Below are positions 16,191 to 23,852 of a stretch of 64,000 bases of DNA, piece after piece. The notes under the pieces are model-generated. The model ran no database searches. It had not been told where the DNA came from and worked only from the letters and a program-made list of their open reading frames with translations. Position 1 is the stretch's first letter. Every line of letters starts with the position of its first letter. Where the stretch lies: the NCBI GenBank assembly GCA_964568425.1, contig CAZMPO010000007.1, positions 1-64,000 of the forward strand, given 5' to 3'. This DNA comes from CAKSQF01 sp964568425 (lineage in GTDB: Bacteria > Bacillota > Clostridia > Oscillospirales > CAG-272). Made by a program: the position numbers and the translations under genes.

Positions 16191-16805
16191 ATGAACAAAT
16201 CCAAAGTAGCAATAGCATTAACTAAAACAGTCAGCGTCGTGCAAATGACGATCGGCGTTTTTTTGGTATTCATGTTTAGCATTTGTGCAATTGTATGTTT
16301 ATTAGACAAAGAATTTATGGAAGATTCGGGCGTAAGTTTCTTGATATGCTGCTTAGTTATAGTTGCGTTTGCCGTTTGGCTTATAATTCTTTCCGCGAAA
16401 AAAGCTGCGTTAATAAACAAATTCAAAAAATATGTTGCGGCTGTTTCCAACGACCCTAACGGCTATATTCCCGACATCGCCGCTTCATTAGGTGCATCCG
16501 AAAACGAAGTTAAGAAAAACCTTGAACTAATGATCAAGAAAAACTTTTTTGCAAATGCGTTTGTTGATCAAAATTCTAATTGCATTGTGATTGCGAACAG
16601 ACAAAGTTTCGCTGCTAATAAAGCCTCCCAACCGCAGACACAGTCAGCCGCATATGCTCCACCCCGAGTTGCTTTGCAGACAGCAGAGATGGTAACCATC
16701 AAGTGTAAAGGCTGCGGCGGCATTAACACAATACCAAAAGGTGTAGTTGTTGAGTGTGATTATTGCGGGTCCTCTATTAAAGGTGAGCAAAAACAAGTTT
16801 TTTAA
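16191..16805 (+). CDS. membrane protein with C-terminal zinc finger
   Basis: A 204-aa protein with two membrane helices near residues 17-35 and 48-68, then a helical cytoplasmic segment resembling a winged-helix (YIPDIAASLGASENEVKKNL), a Gln/Ala/Pro linker and a C-terminal CKGCGGIN...CDYCGSS zinc ribbon. AGGAGAAACGAT precedes the ATG. The zinc-ribbon style matches the SPFH protein two genes upstream, which suggests the three act together at the membrane. A terminator follows at 16819. Confidence 0.7.
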   Translation: MNKSKVAIALTKTVSVVQMTIGVFLVFMFSICAIVCLLDKEFMEDSGVSFLICCLVIVAFAVWLIILSAKKAALINKFKKYVAAVSNDPNGYIPDIAASLGASENEVKKNLELMIKKNFFANAFVDQNSNCIVIANRQSFAANKASQPQTQSAAYAPPRVALQTAEMVTIKCKGCGGINTIPKGVVVECDYCGSSIKGEQKQVF

Positions 16806-16818
16806 CTTGACACAACGC

Positions 16819-16861
16819 AAAACACCGATCAGAGATCCCTCTCCGATCGGTGTTTTGGTTT
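16819..16861. terminator. bidirectional intrinsic terminator
   Basis: A perfect 12-base stem (16819-16830 with 16845-16856, arms AAAACACCGATC and complement) with a 14-base loop and a T-rich tail on both strands. It closes the SPFH operon on the plus strand and the flavoprotein gene ending at 16862 on the minus strand. It also marks the visible shift from AT-rich to GC-rich DNA. Confidence 0.9.
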
Positions 16862-17404
16862 TTACATCCCTGCTTGTTTACCGAGGGTGTAGGCGTCAAT
16901 CATGGCTTTGGTGTCTTTGACCTTGCCCTTTTCGTAGACGCCCATGCCGTAGACTATACCTTTTTCTTTTGCGCCTTCGATGCAGTCTGCGTAGCCGCGG
17001 AGGCAGGCGATGGTGGTCTCTGCCGCTGATCTGTCCTCATCGGCGGCGGTGACTATGTAGTAAAGCTCTTTATCCCTGACCTCGAGCCAGCGTGCGACCG
17101 TTCTGTCGATCACCGCCTTCAGCTGTGCATCTATCGAATAGAAATAAACCGGGGTTGCGAAGACGAGCACGTCCGCATCGATCATTTTCTGCAGTATCTC
17201 CGCCATATCGTCGCGGATGACGCAGACCCCGCTTTCTTTGCAGGCATAGCATGCGCGGCAATAGCCTATATTTTTCTCGGCGACGCGTATCTTTTCGACA
17301 TCATTGCCGCTCTCGAGTGCGCCTCTTATAAATTCATCGCAAAGGATATCCGAATTGCCGCCCTTTCTGGGGCTGCCCGACAGGATCAATATTTTCTTAC
17401 TCAT
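16862..17404 (-). CDS. NADPH-dependent FMN reductase / flavodoxin-family protein
   Basis: A 180-aa flavodoxin-fold protein. The N-terminal ILILSGSPRKGGNSDILCD loop binds the FMN phosphate, and ADVLVFATPVYFYSIDAQLKA is the second flavin-contact segment. A Cys-rich stretch (YCRACYACKESGVC) resembles that of iron-sulfur flavoproteins. The ATG at 17404 follows GAGGAGGACATC. It lies 10 bases after the aldo/keto reductase gene on the same strand, so both probably answer to the MerR regulator as a redox or electrophile response. Confidence 0.88.
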   Translation of the reverse strand: MSKKILILSGSPRKGGNSDILCDEFIRGALESGNDVEKIRVAEKNIGYCRACYACKESGVCVIRDDMAEILQKMIDADVLVFATPVYFYSIDAQLKAVIDRTVARWLEVRDKELYYIVTAADEDRSAAETTIACLRGYADCIEGAKEKGIVYGMGVYEKGKVKDTKAMIDAYTLGKQAGM

Positions 17405-17414
17405 GATGTCCTCC

Positions 17415-18302
17415 TCACCAATTCTTCTTTTCTTTTGACAGATCCTGCGTCTTTTTGCGCTCTTCCACCATGCGGCAGAACCACTCGACCATATTCGGGT
17501 CGGTATGCGAGAAAAAGGAGGACTGTTTCTTATCAAGTGCCGAAATTGCCGCCATATCCTCATCGGTCAGGCTGAAATCGAACACATTGAAGTTTTCTTC
17601 CATGCGCTCTCTATGCGTGGATTTGGGAATCACGATCACGCCGCGCTGAATATGCCAGCGGAGGATGACCTGTGCCGCGCTTTTGCCGTATTTCTTACCG
17701 ATGGCAACGAGCTCGGGGATCTCGAACATGCCTCCCCTGCCCTCGCCGAAGGGTGCCCATGCCTCGACGCGGACGCCGTATTTTTCATGCCAGGCAAGAT
17801 TTTCGGTCTGCTGATGATGCGGATGCAGTTCGATCTGATTGACCATAGGCTTTACACGCGCGAAATTTGCGATATCGACCATGCGGTCGGTATAGAAATT
17901 GGATATGCCGATCGCGCGGAGCTTGCCCATATCATAAAGCTCCTCCAGCGCACGGTATGCGCCGTAAACATCGTTAAAAGGCTGATGAAGAAGGCAGAGG
18001 TCGAGATAATCGGTCTTCAGCTTCCTCATTGACTCAAGCACCGACGCCTTACACGCATCGTATCCGTAATGCTCGATCCAGACCTTTGTAGTCAGAAAGA
18101 TCTCCTCTCTCGGTATGCCGCTTTTTACAATGGCATCTCCGACCTCTTCTTCATTGAAGTAGGACTGTGCGGTATCGATCGAGCGATAGCCGACCCTCAG
18201 TGCATCCAAAACGCACCTCTCGCACTCATCCCTTGTGACCTGATAGACGCCGTAGCCGAGGACGGGCATCTTGACGCCGTTGTAAAGTGTTACGTATTCC
18301 AT
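17415..18302 (-). CDS. aldo/keto reductase
   Basis: A 295-aa cytoplasmic TIM-barrel NAD(P)H-dependent carbonyl reductase. The catalytic tetrad is visible: Asp and Tyr in RSIDTAQSYFNEEEVG, Lys in LTTKVWIEH, His in LDLCLLHQPF. The cofactor-binding end reads VIPKSTHRERMEENFNVFDF. It is the first gene of a two-gene unit with the flavoprotein and is transcribed toward it from the promoter at 18344-18374, opposite the merR gene. Clostridial reductases of this layout are commonly induced by aldehydes or other electrophiles; the substrate is unknown. Confidence 0.92.
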   Translation of the reverse strand: MEYVTLYNGVKMPVLGYGVYQVTRDECERCVLDALRVGYRSIDTAQSYFNEEEVGDAIVKSGIPREEIFLTTKVWIEHYGYDACKASVLESMRKLKTDYLDLCLLHQPFNDVYGAYRALEELYDMGKLRAIGISNFYTDRMVDIANFARVKPMVNQIELHPHHQQTENLAWHEKYGVRVEAWAPFGEGRGGMFEIPELVAIGKKYGKSAAQVILRWHIQRGVIVIPKSTHRERMEENFNVFDFSLTDEDMAAISALDKKQSSFFSHTDPNMVEWFCRMVEERKKTQDLSKEKKNW

Positions 18303-18314
18303 AAAAATTTCTCC

Positions 18315-18343
18315 TTGACAAAATTTTCTTTCCGTTGTATAAT
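18315..18343 (+). promoter_or_regulatory. sigma-A promoter of the merR gene
   Basis: Perfect TTGACA (18315-18320), 17 bases, perfect TATAAT (18338-18343), reading toward the MerR gene. Its -10 abuts the -10 of the opposing reductase promoter, giving TATAATATTATA. Confidence 0.85.
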
Positions 18344-18374
18344 ATTATACAAGTTAAAGTTGACTTTAAGTCAA
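18344..18374 (-). promoter_or_regulatory. MerR-type promoter and operator of the reductase pair
   Basis: On the minus strand TTGACT (18369-18374) and TATAAT (18344-18349) are 19 bases apart, the over-long spacer typical of promoters that MerR proteins activate by twisting DNA. Within the spacer lies a dyad, CTTAAAGT-2-ACTTTAAC (18353-18370), close to the operator pattern of clostridial and bacillar MerR regulators. Confidence 0.85.
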
Positions 18375-18423
18375 GTACTTTGTCAGAAAATTTACAAAAT
18401 CTCGAATATTTCGGAGGGAATTT

Positions 18424-18870
18424 ATGTCATACACTATCGGAGAGATGGCGAAACGGCTGGGTGTCGCGCCGTCAACACTGCGTTATTACGACAAGGAGGG
18501 TCTGCTCCCCTTTGTCGAGCGATCGGGTGGCGGCATACGAGTGTTCAAGGAGGAGGACTACGAGTGGCTGATGATCATAAAATGCCTGAAAAAGACGGGC
18601 ATGCCGCTTTGTGACATCAGAGAGTTTGTCATGATGGCGATGGAGGGGGACAACACGATCGAGGGGCGGCTTGCACTCATAAGCAAGCAAAAGGAATCGA
18701 TCGAGCGGCGACTTGACGAGCTGTCGGGCGTTCACCGTGTGCTCGCATACAAAAAGTGGTATTACGAGGTGGCAAAAAAAGAAGGCAGTACACAGATCCC
18801 GAAAAACATGACATCTGACGATCTGCCGCCCGAGTTTCGCGAGATAAGAAAAATGCTTCGAGGAGAATAA
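18424..18870 (+). CDS. MerR-family transcriptional regulator
   Basis: A 148-aa regulator. The N-terminal winged HTH reads YTIGEMAKRLGVAPSTLRYY, followed by DKEGLLPFVERSGGGIRVF, and a dimerisation helix with LISKQKESIERRLDELSGVH follows. There is no cysteine-rich metal-binding end, so it is an organic-signal rather than heavy-metal type. AGGGAATTT precedes the ATG. It faces the aldo/keto reductase across a promoter region with overlapping -10 boxes and a 19-base-spacer promoter, so it almost surely controls that pair and itself. Confidence 0.92.
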   Translation: MSYTIGEMAKRLGVAPSTLRYYDKEGLLPFVERSGGGIRVFKEEDYEWLMIIKCLKKTGMPLCDIREFVMMAMEGDNTIEGRLALISKQKESIERRLDELSGVHRVLAYKKWYYEVAKKEGSTQIPKNMTSDDLPPEFREIRKMLRGE

Positions 18871-18944
18871 GCGATACATACCGGATCTAAAAGCATATAC
18901 GCAATTTATTTTATTAATTTTGTGTTAACAAGTGTCGATTTGTA

Positions 18945-18972
18945 TTGAAATTACCGAAAAAAAATGTATAAT
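18945..18972 (+). promoter_or_regulatory. promoter of the metallophosphoesterase gene
   Basis: TTGAAA (18945-18950), 16 bases and a perfect TATAAT (18967-18972), about 38 bases before the ATG. Confidence 0.75.
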
Positions 18973-19010
18973 CTATGGTATATGAAAAAAAGCTAAATGG
19001 AGGAAACACA

Positions 19011-21074
19011 ATGCATTTATTTTCATTAAAAAAAACAAAGGCAACCATGCTCACAATTTTATCGGCGGCGATGCTTTTGACATCCTGCTCGGGTGGCACA
19101 CCTGCCGAGACTACAAACAAAACGACAAGCAACACGACAAGCGCTGACGTGACGACGACCAATTCGCCAAGCGTCGATCCGACGACGCCCCCCTCTACCG
19201 AGGTAGGCAAAGGCGCGGTGAATTTTGCGGTAATAAGCGACGTTCACATCGGACGTACGGGACTTGAAAAGTCCCCCGACGACAAATTCGCCGACGCACT
19301 TGACATCATCGGCGAGAAATTAAAGTCGCCCGACGCCATCCTTGTTGTCGGCGATCTCACCGAAAACGGAGAGGACAATCAGTACAGGACTTACAATAAT
19401 GTAGTCAAAAAGCACCTTCCCGAGGGCACTGTCCTTGCATCCGTCATGGGCAACCACGAGTACCACAGAAACGGTCACACCGCAAGCGAGAAGGAATGCC
19501 AGGACGCGTACAAGAAGTTCTGCGGCGATCTTCACACCGACACGGTCATAAACGGTGTTCACATGATCGGTCTGTCGCCTCTGACGCTCATGGGCGACTA
19601 CACGGCGGCGACAAATTATCTTGACAAGCAGGTCCGTGCCGCGGCTGCGGAAGACCCCAACATGCCGATATTTGTCTACACGCACTGGGGATTTAGCGAG
19701 GTCTATGACAGAGACAACGCGACATTCGGCAAAAAGCTAAACTCTCTCTTGAAGGAATTTCCCCAGATCATCGCTTTTTCGGGACACATGCACTATGCGC
19801 TCAACGACCCGAGAACGATCTGGCAGAAGGACATAACGACCATACAGACATCGACGGTCGGCTCTGATTTCTGGAACTACAGATATCTCGACCCCATCCA
19901 GCCCGACGGCGCGGGAACAGCATCTCAGGGACTGTTCGTTTCGGTCAGTGAGGAAAAGGTAGTCACCGTTGTGCGTTACGATTTCACGAGAAACTGCGAG
20001 ATCGGCACTCCTTGGGTGATAAACACGCCCGAAATAGTAAAATCGACCGACAACTTCACCTACACCGAGGCAAAGCGTAAAGAAGCCGCAGCAGTTCCGA
20101 CATTTGTATCGGATGCGAAGATCACAGCTCTTGACGTGACTGCATCGGGCGCGAAGCTGAACTTCCCTGCCGCAACGGTCGTTGATAATGTCACCGACGG
20201 TTGCATCATCGGCTATCAGGTCGATGTCAAGGACAAGGAGAGCGGCACATCGTATTACAGCAAATACGTTCACAACGATTGGCAACTCATCCACGGTGAA
20301 AAGACCGAATTTACCGTCTCGGTCAGCGGACTTGACGCCGGCAAGGTCTACACGGTCAGCGTTGTCGCAAAATCGGCATGGGACAAAGAATCGACCGCAC
20401 TCACGGGCGAATTTGAAACTCTCGATGGCGGCACGGTCTCCTTCCCGAACAAGGTACTGAGTGTCGACTACTCATCCGGCTCTCCCGATGACAGTGCATC
20501 CGGCGTTTCGGCGATAGCTCAGGGCACTCCCGTGATCGGAGGCGGACATGCGACCTTCGACTCGACAAATTGCTACGGATACAAGCTCTCGGGCAACATG
20601 TTCGCATCGTTTGCCGACAGCTTTGCGCTTGAGGCGTTTGTTTACATCGAAAAAGATCAGGCGAAATATCCTTACGGATACACGACTCTCTTCGGCTGTG
20701 CGCAGTCGTCGGGATTTGACATGTGCCTGTACGAAAACGGCAAGGTCTCCTTTGACATGCACATAAACGGCGGATGGAAGACCATCGAGGTCGACGCGCC
20801 GACAGGCAAATGGGTACACATCGTCGCATCCTATGACGGCGCGACAATGCGTGTATTCTTTGACGGCAAGCTTGTTGAAAGTGCCTCCTGCACGGGCAAA
20901 GTGACAACGCCGAGTGCCGCATCGTCGGTATTCTATGTCGGCGCAGATGTTGACGGCTTCGGAAACGGCGAATATCCCGCAAAAATGCAGGTCGCATACA
21001 TCAGCCTCTACGACGACGGTCTCTCGCTCGATCAGGCATCACAGCTTTTCGCATCGAGTGCCGCAAAGTCTTAA
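19011..21074 (+). CDS. lipoprotein metallophosphoesterase with Fn3-like and LamG-like domains
   Basis: A 687-aa surface lipoprotein: signal peptide with lipobox LLTSC (Cys about residue 26), a Thr/Ser-rich tether, a calcineurin-type metallophosphoesterase domain (about 65-320; ISDVHIGRTG, VGDLTENGE, MGNHEYHRN, THWG, SGHMHYAL), a fibronectin-III-like segment (about 365-475) and a LamG/concanavalin-like domain (about 480-680). It probably hydrolyses phosphodiesters or phosphomonoesters outside the cell, the LamG part binding a glycan or surface. The start at 19011 follows GGAGGAAACACA. Its TAA and the stop of the opposing ABC gene share the bases TTAA, so the genes converge without a terminator. 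Confidence 0.88.
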   Translation: MHLFSLKKTKATMLTILSAAMLLTSCSGGTPAETTNKTTSNTTSADVTTTNSPSVDPTTPPSTEVGKGAVNFAVISDVHIGRTGLEKSPDDKFADALDIIGEKLKSPDAILVVGDLTENGEDNQYRTYNNVVKKHLPEGTVLASVMGNHEYHRNGHTASEKECQDAYKKFCGDLHTDTVINGVHMIGLSPLTLMGDYTAATNYLDKQVRAAAAEDPNMPIFVYTHWGFSEVYDRDNATFGKKLNSLLKEFPQIIAFSGHMHYALNDPRTIWQKDITTIQTSTVGSDFWNYRYLDPIQPDGAGTASQGLFVSVSEEKVVTVVRYDFTRNCEIGTPWVINTPEIVKSTDNFTYTEAKRKEAAAVPTFVSDAKITALDVTASGAKLNFPAATVVDNVTDGCIIGYQVDVKDKESGTSYYSKYVHNDWQLIHGEKTEFTVSVSGLDAGKVYTVSVVAKSAWDKESTALTGEFETLDGGTVSFPNKVLSVDYSSGSPDDSASGVSAIAQGTPVIGGGHATFDSTNCYGYKLSGNMFASFADSFALEAFVYIEKDQAKYPYGYTTLFGCAQSSGFDMCLYENGKVSFDMHINGGWKTIEVDAPTGKWVHIVASYDGATMRVFFDGKLVESASCTGKVTTPSAASSVFYVGADVDGFGNGEYPAKMQVAYISLYDDGLSLDQASQLFASSAAKS

Positions 21075-22927
21075 GCGATTATTATACCGAGTTCTCGATC
21101 GATGATCGAGACGCGGCAGGGATCGATCGTTACCTCGACATCATCGCCGACCGAGACATCGATACCGCAAAGCAGGACGATCTTCCTGCCCGATATATCG
21201 ACCCTTACATATTTATGCGAGGTATAGTCAAGTATCTCGCAGACCCTTCCAATGACCCCCTCGCCCGAGGGGGTCATTTTTATCTCTGCCGCATCCGCGT
21301 CAAACACCATCTCAAGCTCGGTGCGAAAAACAGCGGTCGATCTTGTCGCAAAGAGTCTCTCGCACAGGGGACCGTTTGCGGATATTTTTTGTCCGCCCGA
21401 CAGCTTAAAATAAAAATCGACCGCTCGTCCCCTTTTTTCTTTGATGAGCCTGCAGATCAGCCGATCGGTCGTATCAAGCGGCACTATCCGACCGTTTGAA
21501 AGCGAGATCTTTCGCATATCGATGTCAAATCTCACCCTCTCGCCCACGCTCGGCGCGCGCTCTGTCAAAGAGGTCGCAAAAAGCGTCAGGTCGTCAAACG
21601 AGAGCACGACAAGTGCTCTTTCGCCGAAGGTCTCGATCCTTGCCACCGTCGCGACAGCATCCCCATGACAAAGCCTTACCGACGCGGTCGGGATCGAAAG
21701 TCGGAGATCATCGGCATCGGGGCAGGACAGTGCCGACGGAAGGGGGAATTTTTGCGAGCCGACAAGAAGCGTCCGATCGATAACCTTGCAGGGGAGCGTG
21801 GTTTCATTTGGTATGGGACGGCGAATGCTGACCTCGGTCTCTTTATCGAAAAAGTGAAGTCGTGAGATATCGAAAAGAAGTCCGACCCTCTCGCCGCGTG
21901 TCGGCGTTATGTCGGCATCGCACTTGACGCTCACTCGCTCACCGCCGCCCTCAAGCGTTGCCCACACGATACTCTCGCCTCCGAGTGCCTCGATCTGCGA
22001 GACGATCGCACAGACGGTACCGACTGCATCGCATGCCGTGATCACGATATCCTCGGGACGCGCTCCGACGACTACCCGTCGCTCGGTGTCGATATACTCA
22101 AGCGGTATCTTATCGAGTGCGGCGCGCTCGCAGGTGATCGCTTTGCCGCCATCAAGCAGTATATTGACCCTCTCGCCATCCTCTCGCAGCCTTGCATCAA
22201 GAAAATTCATGCGCGGAGTTCCGATAAATCCCGCGACGAAGATGTTTTCGGGATATTTATAAAGATTCATCGGACTGTCGATCTGCATGATGACCCCTGC
22301 GCGCATAACGACTATGCGACTGCCCATTGTCATCGCCTCGACCTGATCGTGCGTGACATAGATAAATGTCGTGCCAAGCCTTTCATAGAGGCGTGATATC
22401 TCCTCACGCATCGCGGCACGGAGCTTCGCGTCCAGATTGGAGAGCGGCTCGTCGAGCAAAAACACCTTGGGATCACGCACGATCGCACGCCCGAGTGCGA
22501 CACGCTGTCTCTGACCGCCCGACAGCGCCTTCGGCTTTCTCTCAAGATACTCGCCGATACCGAGTATCTCGGCTGCCTGCCTTACCCTTTGGTCTATATC
22601 GTCCTTTTTCATGTGCGCGGTCCGAAGCGGGAACGCCATGTTTTCGTAGACGGTCATGTGCGGATAGAGGGCGTAATTTTGAAACACCATCGCTATGTTG
22701 CGATCCTTCGGCTCAAGAGAGTTGACTACCCTGCCGTCGATCGACAGCTCGCCTGCGGTTATGTCCTCAAGCCCCGCGATCATGCGAAGCGTCGTTGATT
22801 TTCCGCATCCCGACGGTCCGACGAAAACGATAAATTCTTTATCCGCGATCTCCATTGAAAAATCGCTCACCGCCTTGACGTTTCCGTCGTACACCTTGAA
22901 TATATGCTTTAATGAAAGGCTTGCCAT
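21071..22927 (-). CDS. sugar ABC transporter ATP-binding protein with long C-terminal extension
   Basis: A 618-aa ATPase of the MalK/UgpC/MsmX class. Residues 1-240 hold Walker A GPSGCGKST, Q-loop VFQNYALYPHMTVYEN, signature LSGGQRQR and Walker B VFLLDEPLSNLDAKLR. TOBE domains normally end such proteins near 370 aa; here a further ~250 residues follow, containing more TOBE/OB-like beta segments (VIDRTLLVGSQKFPLP, VGERVRFDIDMRKISLSNG, DVSVGDDVEVTIDP). The extension may be a regulatory sensor or a duplicated TOBE array. AAGAGG lies ahead of the ATG. It follows the two permease genes, completing the transporter. Confidence 0.88.
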   Translation of the reverse strand: MASLSLKHIFKVYDGNVKAVSDFSMEIADKEFIVFVGPSGCGKSTTLRMIAGLEDITAGELSIDGRVVNSLEPKDRNIAMVFQNYALYPHMTVYENMAFPLRTAHMKKDDIDQRVRQAAEILGIGEYLERKPKALSGGQRQRVALGRAIVRDPKVFLLDEPLSNLDAKLRAAMREEISRLYERLGTTFIYVTHDQVEAMTMGSRIVVMRAGVIMQIDSPMNLYKYPENIFVAGFIGTPRMNFLDARLREDGERVNILLDGGKAITCERAALDKIPLEYIDTERRVVVGARPEDIVITACDAVGTVCAIVSQIEALGGESIVWATLEGGGERVSVKCDADITPTRGERVGLLFDISRLHFFDKETEVSIRRPIPNETTLPCKVIDRTLLVGSQKFPLPSALSCPDADDLRLSIPTASVRLCHGDAVATVARIETFGERALVVLSFDDLTLFATSLTERAPSVGERVRFDIDMRKISLSNGRIVPLDTTDRLICRLIKEKRGRAVDFYFKLSGGQKISANGPLCERLFATRSTAVFRTELEMVFDADAAEIKMTPSGEGVIGRVCEILDYTSHKYVRVDISGRKIVLLCGIDVSVGDDVEVTIDPCRVSIIDRELGIIIA

Positions 22928-22979
22928 CCCGTGTTCCTCTTATTTCTTTCTTTTATCTGTTTTCTCTGCCCTGTCTGCC

Positions 22980-23852
22980 CTATCCCTTGACCGCGCCGCC
23001 CGTCACGCCTTCGACATAATATTTCTGAAGCCACAAAAAGAGCAGTGTGATCGGCAGTGCCACAACGACCGCCGCCGCGCAAAATGTCGTGAAATAATCC
23101 TGTATCATCTCACGCTCCAGCCAGCGATACATCCCGAGCGACACGGTATACAGCCCCGTATCGGGGACGCCCGACATTATAAACGACACGAAGATATAGT
23201 CACACCATGGTGCGATAAAGCTGACGAGGACCGTGTAAACGACTATCGGCCCCGACAGCGGAAGCGATATCCTCCAAAATGTGGTCGCCCTGCTTGCACC
23301 GTCGATCCGTGCCGCCTCATCAAGCGAGCGCGGTATTGTGTCGAAAAAGCCCTTCGCGATATAATATCCGAGTGCCGCGCCTGCCGAATAGACGATAACG
23401 AGCGAGACAAGCGACTGATAATTTGTCGGAAGGATGATCTTTAGGAGGAAATACACCGCCGACATGCTCATAAATCCCGGGAACATGCCGAGTATCAGCA
23501 TCATGTTCATCATAGGTCTGCGAAAGGCAAATCTGACGCGCGAGAGCGCATACGCGGTTGCAAGCACAAACGCCGTGGTTATCAGCGTGGACACAAGCGA
23601 GACGAGCAGAGTGTTTGCGTACCATCTCGGGAACTGCGTCTCAAAAAAGAGCCGTTTGTAATTGTCGAGCGTCCATTTTTCGGGAAAGAAGCTCTGACTC
23701 CACGCGCCGGGCTCTGCTCGAAACGACTGCACAACAAGATATAAAAGCGGCAGGATCCACAGAGCCGAAAGGGTTGAGAGCGCAAGCTGACATATATGCG
23801 AGAGCCATCTTTTTTTGTTTTTCTTTATCCGCATCGTTGCCCCTTTGATCAT
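22980..23852 (-). CDS. sugar ABC transporter permease, MalG/MdxG type
   Basis: A 290-aa inner-membrane permease with six predicted helices. The cytoplasmic EAA loop reads ARIDGASRATTFWRISLPLSGP, the site that docks the ATPase. Its ATG overlaps the stop of the upstream permease as ATGA. A second in-frame ATG (23834) with AAAGGGG ahead could be the main start. It forms a heterodimer with the adjacent MalF-type permease for import of maltodextrin-like oligosaccharides. Confidence 0.9.
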   Translation of the reverse strand: MIKGATMRIKKNKKRWLSHICQLALSTLSALWILPLLYLVVQSFRAEPGAWSQSFFPEKWTLDNYKRLFFETQFPRWYANTLLVSLVSTLITTAFVLATAYALSRVRFAFRRPMMNMMLILGMFPGFMSMSAVYFLLKIILPTNYQSLVSLVIVYSAGAALGYYIAKGFFDTIPRSLDEAARIDGASRATTFWRISLPLSGPIVVYTVLVSFIAPWCDYIFVSFIMSGVPDTGLYTVSLGMYRWLEREMIQDYFTTFCAAAVVVALPITLLFLWLQKYYVEGVTGGAVKG

